Part shown: piece after piece, positions 1-8,000 of the stretch
How the letters are laid out: the number at the start of each line of letters is the position of its first letter
Position numbering within the stretch: the stretch's first letter is position 1
Assembly: GCA_937900305.1 (NCBI GenBank)
Contig: CALCCV010000432.1
Coordinates: forward strand, 1-19,934
Direction: 5' to 3'
Length of the DNA stretch: 19,934 nucleotides
DNA from: an uncultured Pseudobdellovibrionaceae bacterium
GTDB lineage: Bacteria; Bdellovibrionota; Bdellovibrionia; Bdellovibrionales; Bdellovibrionaceae
Notes under the pieces: model-generated
Told to the model about the DNA's origin: nothing
The model's database searches: none
What the model saw: only the letters and a program-made list of their open reading frames with translations
Program-made: the position numbers and the translations under genes

Positions 1-333
1 GGGGGCTGCGTCGCTTTCAAAAAAATTCTGAGCTTCAAAATGGATCGGCCAGAGAACGAAAAATTTGTTCGCCAGTTTTGGTTTAAAATGGTGAAGGTTT
101 ATCTCGCGGCACTGCCTCCATCTGACGCCGGAGTCGATAGTCTGAAAAAAACTTTAGACGAAGCCCTGACCACGCACTACAAGACTTTGGAGAAGTCAGA
201 GGTGATCACCGACACCCACGCAGACACTCTTAACACCATTGATCAAAAAGCAAAGACCAGCGTCACGCTGAAAGTGGAGTATGGAAAGTGGACCACCGCA
301 AGTTGGCAAGTCGAGGGTCTTGAAGTTCCGTGA
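1..333 (+). CDS. 3' end of an unrecognised protein, truncated by the window start
   Basis: The reading frame is open from base 1 to a TGA at 331-333, so the first ATG at 40 is probably internal and the true start lies outside the window. The visible 110 residues begin GGCVAFKK and contain no motif I recognise. The segment is hydrophilic with alternating charged residues, a short stretch near residues 30-40 (VKVYLAALPPSDAG), and a beta-rich looking end (TSVTLKVEYGKWTTASWQVEGLEV). The leading Gly-Gly-Cys could be a lipobox remnant, but only the bases before the window could show that. It converges on the SDR gene, with 29 nt between the two stop codons and no clear terminator hairpin. No function is proposed. 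Confidence 0.55.
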   Translation, partial: GGCVAFKKILSFKMDRPENEKFVRQFWFKMVKVYLAALPPSDAGVDSLKKTLDEALTTHYKTLEKSEVITDTHADTLNTIDQKAKTSVTLKVEYGKWTTASWQVEGLEVP

Positions 334-362
334 AAATTCTTTTCAAGTAAGAAGAGTTAAAA

Positions 363-1175
363 TCAGTTTGGCGGCGTTGGATTTGTCGACGTTGGAACGG
401 ATAACCGCTGGGCAAAACCGTCATCCACGATCAACGTTTGTCCCGCGATCAACCCCGCTGCCGGCGAAGCCAGAAATAAAACAGTCGCTGCGACCAGATC
501 CAGATCCAAAGGCTTGGCGCGCAAAGTGCCTTGGCGATAACCGTCGGCCACTTGTGCAAACAGTTCGCCCATCATAATTCGAGTGGATTCGGTTTCTAAA
601 AAGCCAGGATTTACTCCGTTCACGCGAATGCCCTTGGGGCCGAGTTCGTGTGCCAAATAGATCGTGAGTTCTTCGACGGCAGCTTTTGCAGCGGCCAGTA
701 GACCGTGACCGGGCACCACTTGGACGGTGTCCATTCCGCTAATTGTTATGATTGTTGAACCAGCCATCATTAAAGGCGTGAGTTCTTTGCATAAATTCAA
801 CAGTCCCCACACCGAGAGATGAAATGTTTTTAAAAAGTGGTGATGCTCAATCTGCAGCAGCGGTTTGAAGGCGGTCGCGGCCGCATTGAAAATGAAGTGG
901 TGAAGGACCGCAATCTTTTTCGATTCGAGAAACTGAGTAATGACTTTGGCGGAGTTTGGTTGGGTTAAGTCGCAGGCGAAAATCTCGCACCGGACACCGA
1001 GGTCACGCAACTCGGCTTGCGCCGCCGATGCCACCGCGTGATCTGAGCGATAAAGTAAAAATAAATTAGCACCAGCTTTGGCAAAGCGCCGGGCCGTTGC
1101 AAGACCCAAGCCCTTGGTTCCCCCGGTGATGACGACATTTTGTCCTCGAAAATCGTTGAGAGAAGTCATGGTCAC
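363..1175 (-). CDS. SDR-family protein, FabL-like, lacking the catalytic tyrosine
   Basis: This is a short-chain dehydrogenase/reductase fold of usual length (270 residues). The dinucleotide-binding motif TGGTKGLG is at residues 17-24, an NAAA variant of the structural NNAG motif is near 97-100, the active-site Ser is at 136 (ISG), a Lys is at 154, and the ending GQTLIVDDGF is typical of SDRs. The layout (NAA motif, LAHELGPKGIRVNGVNPGFLETES, AGQTLIVDDG) resembles FabL-type enoyl-ACP reductases. However, the position of Tyr in YxxxK is Leu150, and the position of Tyr in the FabL-type Y-x6-K is His147, so catalysis as a classical reductase is doubtful. The first codon used is GTG at 1175, with GGAA five bases upstream; ATG at 1169 (two codons later) is an alternative. 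It lies 23 nt downstream of the acyl-CoA dehydrogenase and is probably cotranscribed. It could be a reductase with altered chemistry or a non-catalytic binding protein. Confidence 0.85.
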   Translation of the reverse strand: MTMTSLNDFRGQNVVITGGTKGLGLATARRFAKAGANLFLLYRSDHAVASAAQAELRDLGVRCEIFACDLTQPNSAKVITQFLESKKIAVLHHFIFNAAATAFKPLLQIEHHHFLKTFHLSVWGLLNLCKELTPLMMAGSTIITISGMDTVQVVPGHGLLAAAKAAVEELTIYLAHELGPKGIRVNGVNPGFLETESTRIMMGELFAQVADGYRQGTLRAKPLDLDLVAATVLFLASPAAGLIAGQTLIVDDGFAQRLSVPTSTNPTPPN

Positions 1176-1198
1176 GCCATTTCCGTAGTTTGTGAAAA

Positions 1199-2365
1199 TT
1201 ATTTTTTTGTTTGAAAATTTTTGTACGCTTGTTTGGCGATAATGAGTTTGAGAATCTCACTAGTGCCAGCCCCAATTTCAAAAAGTTTGGCATCTCGCAG
1301 GCAGCGTTCGACTTCGTATTCCGCCATATAACCATACCCACCGTGGCATTGAACGGCCATATCGGTGACTCTTTTGGTATTTTCGGCAACAACAAGTTTG
1401 GTGATGGCAGCTTCAAGATTGATTTTTTCACCTTTCGCCATTCGATCGTTAATGAGATAAAGATACTCACGCGCGGTTTCCAGCAGCACAACCATTTGCG
1501 CGAGTTTATCCTGAATCATTTGAAAATTGGCGATGGGCTGACCAAACTGGGTTCGTTCTAAGGTGTATTTCAACGTTCGATCAACACAGAATTGCATCAT
1601 GCCAGTGGCGAGTCCACTGAAGACGACTCGTTCGACGTCGAGCGAGTGTTTCATATCATAAAAGGCTTTGCCTGGTTTGCCCAAAACCTGACTTTCATGG
1701 ACCTTCACATTTTCCAAAAAAATTTCGCCGGTGGGAGAACTTCGATGTCCCATTTTTTTAAACGGCAGGCCTGTGCGAAGGCCCGGCATATTTCTTTCGA
1801 GGAGGAAAACCGTGCCGCCCTCAATTCCTTGAGCGAGCGGCTCACCTGTTCGATTCACCTCGCGCGCGATGACCAGAAAAACATCGCTGATCGGCGCATT
1901 CGTAATAAATGTTTTTACTCCGTTGAGGGTGTAAGTGTCGCCGTCGCGGTAGGCCTTGGATTGCACACTGACGGCGTCACTACCGACCATCGGTTCGGTC
2001 AAAGCCCAACAGCCCATCGTTTCGCCACTGACAATATCTGGCAGATATTTCTTTTTTTGGATTTCAGTTCCGTGGCGCGCGACATTTCCCCCAAAGAGGC
2101 AGGTGCTGACGAGCGACGACAATCCAAATCCGTTGTTAAAGTATCCCATTTCTTCGGCCACGGCTAACTGGTAGTAAGGGTTGTCGGCTCCGCCAAAGGC
2201 TTCGGGTAGGATGGGAGCCGCAAGTCCCAAAGCTCCGAGTTCTTTGTGCACTTCACGACAAAAGACACCTGTGTTTTCACTGCTTTCAATTTTTGGCACG
2301 AGGCTTTTAGTTAGCACTCGGCGAACTTGCTCGCGGACCTCTTGAACGTCATTTTGATGCATCAT
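1199..2365 (-). CDS. Acyl-CoA dehydrogenase, isovaleryl-CoA dehydrogenase-like
   Basis: FAD-dependent acyl-CoA dehydrogenase that introduces the alpha,beta double bond into an acyl-CoA and passes electrons to ETF. The family signature ALTEPMVGSD is present, as are the C-terminal motifs QCHGGYGYMAEYEVER and EIGAGTSEI. The catalytic base normally found in a C-terminal xEGT motif is absent (GAGT). Instead a Glu sits in LDVERVVF about 245 residues from this start, the arrangement known from isovaleryl-CoA dehydrogenase (Glu254), so a branched short-chain substrate from leucine breakdown is likely by family analogy. The frame runs back to a TTG at 2413, but no ribosome site precedes it; the ATG pair at 2365/2362 gives a 388-residue protein, the usual family length, so I chose 2365. 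It is fourth in the minus-strand cluster, 23 nt before the SDR gene. Confidence 0.9.
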   Translation of the reverse strand: MMHQNDVQEVREQVRRVLTKSLVPKIESSENTGVFCREVHKELGALGLAAPILPEAFGGADNPYYQLAVAEEMGYFNNGFGLSSLVSTCLFGGNVARHGTEIQKKKYLPDIVSGETMGCWALTEPMVGSDAVSVQSKAYRDGDTYTLNGVKTFITNAPISDVFLVIAREVNRTGEPLAQGIEGGTVFLLERNMPGLRTGLPFKKMGHRSSPTGEIFLENVKVHESQVLGKPGKAFYDMKHSLDVERVVFSGLATGMMQFCVDRTLKYTLERTQFGQPIANFQMIQDKLAQMVVLLETAREYLYLINDRMAKGEKINLEAAITKLVVAENTKRVTDMAVQCHGGYGYMAEYEVERCLRDAKLFEIGAGTSEILKLIIAKQAYKNFQTKK

Positions 2366-2447
2366 CCAGGTAGGATAAAAAGCACTTTGTTGGCTCGTCA
2401 ACGGCCAATTCAAATATTTAAAATCAGTTTAGAATAGGTGAATTTAT

Positions 2448-3272
2448 TCAGTCCATAAAGTCAGTTAAAAATTCTCTCACAAATTGTTTATATTGTGTCG
2501 GATCATCTTTGATTCCGGTGAGGTGGCCGGCCTTGGCCAAGACGTGGCGTTGCCGATTGAGTTGGGGAGCCAAGATGAAATTCTCTTCGATGTCTCCGGG
2601 CGGAGTGATTTCATCCTGCCAACCTTGAAGACTCAGCACCGGAAAATTTTTTGGGAATTTTTGTAAGTCTGTGCGAATGTCGCGATGGAATTTAGGACTC
2701 CAAAATGCGGTCGTTGTTTTCACCAGCAGCCAACGCTTGGCGCGAGAGTGCACGCCATAACCAGATTCGAGCAGTCGATCATACGATTGAGACAAATCAT
2801 TGGCCGGCCCACTATCCAAAATCAATCCGCTGATGTCGACGGCATTTCGTTGGGCGATGGCTTCGATGGCCGAAGCGCCAGGGTTCGAGAAGGCATAAAT
2901 TATTTTTCGGCCCGGAACTTCATTTAATATTCGTGTGATTTGATCAGCGTAGACATGTTTCACCCCAAATCGACCATTGGGTGATATGGGACTTGAACTG
3001 GGCGGAATGGAGTAGGCGATCAGTTGAAAGGCATAGGCATCGAATCCCAAGTCGTTCACAAATTGAATGTGTCGGCGTACGGAACTTTTTGTCCCACCCC
3101 AAAAATGCACAAAGACCACTGAGCAGAGGGACTTTTTTTGAGCCGCAAAAAAAGCCTCGCCATCGTAAGAGAGGGGTGCGACGAGACTCCGCGAAGAATT
3201 TGATTTGCTCGCGGAGGTCGAAGGTGATGTTAGTGCTTGGTCAGGTTGTTCGTCGACTTTCTTTGTGGCCAT
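2448..3272 (-). CDS. Alpha/beta hydrolase
   Basis: A 274-residue protein with an alpha/beta hydrolase plan: a hydrophobic strand and oxyanion region SVVFVHFWGG (51-60), a nucleophile elbow AFSNPG with Ser129 (the usual GxSxG is changed to AFSNP), an Asp in GWQDEITPP (Asp220) and a His in KAGHLTG (His250). The three residues are in the canonical order and at sensible spacing. The first about 30 residues are Ser/Thr-rich and low complexity and may not be part of the fold. The ATG at 3272 lies 43 nt inside the end of the E1 gene, with GGAG only two bases before it, so translation may be coupled to the E1 gene. The substrate cannot be told; the neighbours suggest an acyl-CoA or ester. DUF829/TMEM53-like hydrolases are one alternative subfamily. 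Confidence 0.8.
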   Translation of the reverse strand: MATKKVDEQPDQALTSPSTSASKSNSSRSLVAPLSYDGEAFFAAQKKSLCSVVFVHFWGGTKSSVRRHIQFVNDLGFDAYAFQLIAYSIPPSSSPISPNGRFGVKHVYADQITRILNEVPGRKIIYAFSNPGASAIEAIAQRNAVDISGLILDSGPANDLSQSYDRLLESGYGVHSRAKRWLLVKTTTAFWSPKFHRDIRTDLQKFPKNFPVLSLQGWQDEITPPGDIEENFILAPQLNRQRHVLAKAGHLTGIKDDPTQYKQFVREFLTDFMD

Positions 3273-6037
3273 AGCTCCGTCCAGTGAGTGTCTCTCTCTT
3301 GTCTCACGTCCGAAGCCTCTTGCAAAACTTTTTTACTAACCATGACTTTTTCTAAGGCGGTTTCAGAAAGAACTTTGCCAACTGCCTGCACGATCGAATC
3401 GGCGTCTAGACCATGGTAATGGTAGATCTCATTAGGTCGACCACATTTTGAGTGTTTTCGAACCGCGCATGATTCTTGTCGAACTCCCACGATCGATCCA
3501 AGGTTGTCAAGAAGACCCGCTTCACCATCATGAACGCTCACGATAGGTATGCGTTTTCCCGCAATCATGACGAGTTCGGAAGTGGCAAGTTCTCCACGCG
3601 GATGTACATACAGATTCGAATCTAATTTTAAATTGTGTCGTAGGTATTCATAGTCATTTTCGTGCGCTTGAATCCCGCAGAGAAGGTCAGGACTGGTGAC
3701 AACGATGACATTGGCGTAAACACCTTTGTGGAGCAGTTGCTCGGAGGCGTTGATGGCTTCGGTGGTTGGTGAGCCCATCGAAAAAATATTTACAACGTTG
3801 TCACCGGGTTCATAGCCGGCATAACCTCGATAGTCGATCAGATGATAGGCCCCTTGCAAAACATCTTCTCGCACTTGGGCTAAAATCTCAGACTCTTGCA
3901 TGGTTTCAACCTGATCTTCGGCTACGGCGCCTTCCACGAGAACTTCGCTTCGGCACAGAGCCTGATCGGTGGTTTTAAAACGAGCCTGCTTTTTTAGATA
4001 AGTTAAAAAATCCTTTTGTTCAATGCCCCTGGTGACCAAACGCAAGAGTGTCCCGCTGCGACCGGCGTTGTCAAACATGAGATGCCTTTTCAGCGTGTCA
4101 CAAAAAATCCAATCCAACTCTTGGCAGAACACGGGTTCCCAGGTGATTTGATTTGGAATCTGGAAATCAGATTTCCAGCCATGTTGGGCCCCTTCAGGAG
4201 ACAAGGTCACACCTGATGGAGTGCCGCCGCAGATGAAGGAACTCTTCCAGTACAAATTGTAAAAGTACTGATCGTGTGCGCGTTTGATAAAAAAATCATA
4301 GACAGTCATCAGGGGTGTAATTGGAATTCCCAGGGTGTCGCGCAGGCGACCGAAAGCACCCACGCAGGTCATGACGTTGCCCTCCGCGATTTCAAATCTC
4401 AAATAACGATCGCTGGGTTCTTCGCCAGGCACCAAGTCCGGAGTTTTGTCGTCCTTCACTCCAAATTCAGTTTCGAGGTCGGTCACGACGGGCACCCCAA
4501 ATATTTTTCCATCCATCGCGGGATTCAAGTTGGTAGAAGTTCCAACGTCGGGAGCCATGGAGATAAAAAGCTCACCAGGAATCTTCCAAGGTTTTTCTTT
4601 TGCGTTGGTCGGTTCGTTGTTGGCCAAGCGTGTGAGTTTTGCGGTGAGTTGGCCCAGCATCCACTGTGTGTGCGGATAACTCGCCATTTTAAAATTGATT
4701 TCCAAACTGTTCGGGAGGCCTCCGTGGGCACTCAGTTTGGCTAAAAATTCGGCCTTATTCTTATCGCGCAAAACACTCTGTTCACGAATGTCTTTGAGAA
4801 GGCGATCACCACGCTCTTTCAAAAACTTGGTTTCAGGTGCTGAGTCGGAAAACCGCGGAAAAAGTTTTCCATCGACGGCTCCGTGTTTTTTCTGAAGCTC
4901 CAGCATTTCATCGTCGCTGGGCAGGGCCGAGTGGTTGCCAGGTTGAGCGGCACAGCGCAAACCCCAACCTTTCAGGGTGTGAGCAATGATAATTGTGGGT
5001 TTTTCCTTCGAAGCTTTGGAGTCTTCCATCGCTTGAGCCAGCATCAGAATGTCGTGGCCTCCGAAATCTCGCAAGGCCTCGAAAAGTTCGGTGTCGCTCA
5101 ACGCTTCAAAGAATTTTTTGAGCTGCGGGTGCTCCTTCGCAATGCCCTTCTTTAAAGCTGCCATGTTTTTAACGAGGAGCAACGATTGCAATTCATAGTC
5201 CTTCAAACCAGTTTCGAGAAATTTGCGAAACTCTTCGCCGCCCGTTTTTTTGAAAACCGCTGCGCGCTTGGAACCGTGGCGAACTTGAATTACGTTCCAG
5301 CCGTTAGCGGCCATTGTTTTTTCGATTCGATCTGCATCCGTACCAGACATCACCTTTTCGTTGGTGATGCGATGCCCGTCGAGACTTTGGCGATTGTAAT
5401 CAACAATCCAAGTGAGGTTGTTGATTTGTCGCTCAGCAAAGTCAGGAACAGCTTCGTACATCGAGCCTTCGCGAAACTCTGAATCTCCCGACAGCGCCCA
5501 AAAATGGGCAACTGGTGCGTTGTAGTTGTGTTCACGGGCGTAGCGATAGGCCAGCGCTGTGTAGCCGGCGGCCACTGGTGGAATGCCCACTGTGCCCGAC
5601 GGAAAAAAACCGTGATGATCACTGTCGTAGGTGGAATGATACGATTGAAAAACGTGTTCACCTTCTTTGGCAAAGGCGCGCAAGCCGAGCATCGATTGGG
5701 CCATGTCTTCGGGATTCATCCGTGACAGATCAGGTTTTAAAAATAAATTCAAAAGGTAATTGTAAGAGTGATCGGTGGGAGACGCGTGCGGCTTGTTGGC
5801 AATTTGATCAAACCCCGTTTTCACGATGAGGTGTAAGGCACCCATGATGTGAAGCGCACTGGCAGAGGCGCTCACGTGACCACCCACTTTGGGATCTCCC
5901 TTCTCTTTGTCGGCGCGGTGATTGGCTTGGTAGATCATCTGTGTTGCCAAGTAGTGGGCCCGGTTGCAGATGCTCTCAAGGAGTGAACGGTCCAAGCTAT
6001 TCAGGGCAGTAGGGGCATTAGGAGTATTGGCTTTCAT
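3230..6037 (-). CDS. aceE: Homodimeric 2-oxoacid (pyruvate) dehydrogenase E1 component, AceE/MdeB type
   Basis: Thiamine-diphosphate enzyme of the transketolase-like single-chain E1 family, which decarboxylates a 2-oxoacid and passes the acyl group to a lipoyl E2. It is 935 residues long (E. coli AceE is 887). The N-terminal half carries DPKVGGHVSASASALHIMGALHL and the cofactor motif GDSEFREG (184-191) ending in DYNRQSLDG (Asp213 to Gly221), so Asp185 and Asn215 are the expected Mg/ThDP ligands. The C-terminal part has VSVHDGEAG and SKCGRPNEIYHYHGLDADSI. That tail resembles the MdeB (2-oxobutyrate dehydrogenase E1) branch more than enterobacterial AceE, so the substrate could be pyruvate or 2-oxobutyrate. 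Start ATG at 6037 follows AAAGGA with six to seven bases spacing. No E2 or E3 gene is in the window. It precedes and overlaps the hydrolase gene and likely heads the operon. Confidence 0.9.
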   Translation of the reverse strand: MKANTPNAPTALNSLDRSLLESICNRAHYLATQMIYQANHRADKEKGDPKVGGHVSASASALHIMGALHLIVKTGFDQIANKPHASPTDHSYNYLLNLFLKPDLSRMNPEDMAQSMLGLRAFAKEGEHVFQSYHSTYDSDHHGFFPSGTVGIPPVAAGYTALAYRYAREHNYNAPVAHFWALSGDSEFREGSMYEAVPDFAERQINNLTWIVDYNRQSLDGHRITNEKVMSGTDADRIEKTMAANGWNVIQVRHGSKRAAVFKKTGGEEFRKFLETGLKDYELQSLLLVKNMAALKKGIAKEHPQLKKFFEALSDTELFEALRDFGGHDILMLAQAMEDSKASKEKPTIIIAHTLKGWGLRCAAQPGNHSALPSDDEMLELQKKHGAVDGKLFPRFSDSAPETKFLKERGDRLLKDIREQSVLRDKNKAEFLAKLSAHGGLPNSLEINFKMASYPHTQWMLGQLTAKLTRLANNEPTNAKEKPWKIPGELFISMAPDVGTSTNLNPAMDGKIFGVPVVTDLETEFGVKDDKTPDLVPGEEPSDRYLRFEIAEGNVMTCVGAFGRLRDTLGIPITPLMTVYDFFIKRAHDQYFYNLYWKSSFICGGTPSGVTLSPEGAQHGWKSDFQIPNQITWEPVFCQELDWIFCDTLKRHLMFDNAGRSGTLLRLVTRGIEQKDFLTYLKKQARFKTTDQALCRSEVLVEGAVAEDQVETMQESEILAQVREDVLQGAYHLIDYRGYAGYEPGDNVVNIFSMGSPTTEAINASEQLLHKGVYANVIVVTSPDLLCGIQAHENDYEYLRHNLKLDSNLYVHPRGELATSELVMIAGKRIPIVSVHDGEAGLLDNLGSIVGVRQESCAVRKHSKCGRPNEIYHYHGLDADSIVQAVGKVLSETALEKVMVSKKVLQEASDVRQERDTHWTELWPQRKSTNNLTKH

Positions 6038-6124
6038 CGTGGTCCTTTCGAAATCGAAAATTCACGTTCGGATTTGAAGTGGAGGTGGCTGTCGAATATC
6101 AGATGCGTGTAGGGTTTTTAACCT

Positions 6125-6161
6125 AGCGAGAGATCGGCTTTGAGACCACGATTGGCTCGCT
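6125..6161 (-). repeat. Interrupted inverted repeat between the TonB-family gene and aceE
   Basis: AGCGAG at 6125-6130 pairs with CTCGCT at 6156-6161, and inside it ATCG at 6133-6136 pairs with CGAT at 6149-6152, leaving a 12-nt loop. It lies in the 151-nt gap 6038-6188, about 88 nt upstream of the aceE start. On the minus strand it is followed by AGGTTAAAAACCC rather than a run of T, so it is not a standard intrinsic terminator. It may be an attenuating or mRNA-stabilising hairpin, or chance. Confidence 0.3.
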
Positions 6162-6188
6162 GCCCCATTGTGATTGCTAGCGGGATGT

Positions 6189-7169
6189 CTAAGATTCGAC
6201 GATGAAATCCCAGCGAATTTTGACGGTGCCGTCGGTTTCGACGATCCCGCGCGGCGGATTGGGGAAGGGCGCCGCGGCTCGAAAGGCTTCGATCGCAGCG
6301 TCGTCCAGATCGGCCACACCCGATTCATTGATCACCTGAACGTTGACCAGCGTGCCCGAGTCATTGAGCACGATGAGCACCTTCGTGATGCGGTCCTGCT
6401 GAGACGCAATTTTGCGGCCCTGCTTGAACAAACGATTGAGCTTTTCTTTGAGCTTGGGCTCCCAATAGTGCGAGAGCTGCTTGCGAATTCGTTGGTAGTA
6501 AGTGAAGTACTTAAACTCGCGAGTATTCAGCATTGTTTCTAAACCGGGATTGACCTTTTTCAGATAATCGTTGGTTCGGCTGGTGTCTCCTGCGACCGGG
6601 GCATCGCCTTGCGGTTGGGTTGCGACGATGGTGCGGGATTTCTCCATTTCCTGTTTGCGAGCGAGCAATTCGTCCCCGTCATTCATCGAGGGCATGAGGT
6701 CTTTCAACGAGGGAGCCTTTTCACCCTTCACTGGCTTTTCGGCGGTGTCTTTGGCGGCTTCTTTTTTGGGAGTTTGCGGAGCCTCTGGTTTTGGTGGTTC
6801 ATTTTGTTGACCCACTTTGCCGCCATTGTCGCGAACATTTTTAAAATCGCCACGGGCTTGAGCTACGGTTTCTTTTTCCACTTTTTGGTTTTTCGCACTT
6901 AAAAAATCGGCTTTGGTGGGAACCTGATTGTTGGTTTTTTCGTTCTGTTCAACAATTTGACGTTTGCGCCAATCATCAGGAACTTTGTCTTTTTCTGGGA
7001 CAGTGTTGGCTAGAGGCTGCTGAGGCTCGAGAATTTCAACGCTCACGCGCTCAATTGGCGGAGGTGTTTGATCTTGCAACACCACTGTCGTCAGATATCC
7101 CACTCCGTGAATGAGGAGTGACAAGACAATACCCCAAAATATGAGTCGGCCACTGACGAGTCTTTTCAT
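6189..7169 (-). CDS. TonB-family energy-transducer-like protein
   Basis: Inner-membrane anchored periplasm-spanning protein. Residues 1-8 are positively charged and 9-31 form a single membrane segment (LIFWGIVLSLLIHGVGYLTTVVL), followed by PPPIERVSVEILEP, the usual TonB/TolA-like opening. Residues about 45-215 are a long Lys/Glu/Pro/Gln-rich spacer including a KPEAPQTPKKEAAKDTAEKP stretch. A TonB C-terminal domain fills about 225-326 (KVLIVLNDSGTLVNVQVINESGVADLDDAAIEAFRAAAPFPNPP), ending IRWDFIVES. TonB proteins couple the ExbBD proton-driven motor to outer-membrane receptors; TolA-like proteins support envelope constriction. No exbB, exbD or receptor is nearby, so which of these roles it serves is open. 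It stops 151 nt before aceE, so cotranscription with it is possible but not certain. The ribosome site at 7169 is weak (GAAAAG). Confidence 0.88.
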   Translation of the reverse strand: MKRLVSGRLIFWGIVLSLLIHGVGYLTTVVLQDQTPPPIERVSVEILEPQQPLANTVPEKDKVPDDWRKRQIVEQNEKTNNQVPTKADFLSAKNQKVEKETVAQARGDFKNVRDNGGKVGQQNEPPKPEAPQTPKKEAAKDTAEKPVKGEKAPSLKDLMPSMNDGDELLARKQEMEKSRTIVATQPQGDAPVAGDTSRTNDYLKKVNPGLETMLNTREFKYFTYYQRIRKQLSHYWEPKLKEKLNRLFKQGRKIASQQDRITKVLIVLNDSGTLVNVQVINESGVADLDDAAIEAFRAAAPFPNPPRGIVETDGTVKIRWDFIVES

Positions 7170-7258
7170 AGTGTACTTTTCGGCACGAACCTAAAATTGG
7201 AAGAGAGCTGGAGGGAAAAAATTTACTTTTCCAGACCACCCTGCTCAGGACCTTTCAC

Positions 7259-7278
7259 TAGGCCTTGCCAAAGGCCTA
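7259..7278. repeat. Perfect 8-bp inverted repeat in the divergent TonB/yceI intergenic region
   Basis: TAGGCCTT (7259-7266), loop GCCA, AAGGCCTA (7271-7278), followed on the + strand by seven further A residues (7279 onward). It lies 70 nt before the yceI start and 90 nt before the TonB-family start. The A run lies on the right, so in neither direction does the stem end in a run of U: it is not an intrinsic terminator. A protein-binding operator or a 5'-UTR hairpin of yceI is possible. Confidence 0.4.
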
Positions 7279-7348
7279 AAAAAAGTTTCTCATTTGATTC
7301 GGATCCTTCAACTATGACTTCAACAAATGTGTATCAATAGGAGATTTC

Positions 7349-7954
7349 ATGAATTTGCGAAATGTGTTTGTGGCGATCGTTGGACTTTGTATGGCAATGC
7401 CGGTCTTGGCGGCGACTTACAAATTGGACTCAGCCCACTCTGAGTTGGGTTTTAATTTAAAGCACTTGATGCTCGCCAAAGTGAAGGGGACTTTCAACAA
7501 ATACGAAGGCGGCTTTTCTTACGACGAGAAAAAGAAAGAGCTCAAAGATCTCGAAGTCAAAATTCAAGCGACGTCCATCGACACAAATGAACCTAAGCGC
7601 GACGAACATCTGCGCAGCGCAGACTTTTTCGATGTGGCGCAGTTTTCTGAAATCATTTTTAAAAGTGAAAAGGTTGTTTTTCAAGGCAGTAAAAAAGCAA
7701 AAGTGACTGGTCCCCTCACCATGCACGGAGTGACGAAGCCTGTAACGTTGGACGTAGACATCAAAGGTGAAGTGAACGATGGCAATGGCAACGACAAATT
7801 GGTGTTCGAAGCAACTGGAAAAATCAGTCGCAAGGACTGGGGTTTGAGCTGGAACAAAACACTCGACAAAGGTGGCGTGGCCGTTGGCGACGAAGTCAAC
7901 ATCACGATTGAAGGACAAGCGCTGAAAGTTAAAGAAGAAGCGCCAAAAAAATAG
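7349..7954 (+). CDS. yceI: YceI-family periplasmic protein
   Basis: A 201-residue protein with a classic signal peptide (MNLRNVFVAIVGLCMAMPVLA, cleavage predicted before ATYKLD) and a full YceI lipocalin-like beta barrel. Family marks are YKLDSAHSELGFNLKHLM at the mature N terminus, GTFNKYEGGFSYD, IDTNEPKRDEHLRSADFFDVAQFSEIIFKS, and LTMHGVTKPVTLDV followed by ISRKDWGLSW. YceI proteins bind a polyisoprenoid (for example a quinone) in the barrel; several are stress- or pH-induced. Start ATG at 7349 is preceded by AGGAG with six bases between. Compared with known members nothing is missing. It diverges from the TonB-family gene and is followed after 46 nt by the methyltransferase on the same strand. 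Confidence 0.95.
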   Translation: MNLRNVFVAIVGLCMAMPVLAATYKLDSAHSELGFNLKHLMLAKVKGTFNKYEGGFSYDEKKKELKDLEVKIQATSIDTNEPKRDEHLRSADFFDVAQFSEIIFKSEKVVFQGSKKAKVTGPLTMHGVTKPVTLDVDIKGEVNDGNGNDKLVFEATGKISRKDWGLSWNKTLDKGGVAVGDEVNITIEGQALKVKEEAPKK

Positions 7955-8000
7955 GGTTTAAAATAATTTCAAAGTAGGTTTAAAAATTGAGCAGGTGAAA

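Noticed and set aside
1592..2167. 191-codon + strand ORF inside the acyl-CoA dehydrogenase region
   Set aside because: Antisense to a recognised enzyme whose motifs run through the whole stretch.
2366..2413. Acyl-CoA dehydrogenase start at TTG 2413
   Set aside because: The TTG has no Shine-Dalgarno sequence and adds 16 residues beyond the usual family length; ATG 2365 gives a 388-residue protein with the normal N terminus.
7259..7290. Intrinsic terminator at the yceI upstream stem
   Set aside because: The homopolymer next to the stem is A on the + strand to the right, so the RNA of either strand lacks a U tail after the stem.
7952..7988. Two short AT-rich direct repeats, TAGGGTTTAAAA and TAGGTTTAAAAA, between yceI and the methyltransferase gene
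   Set aside because: Two short AT-rich copies with no further unit or partner; chance similarity is the simplest explanation.
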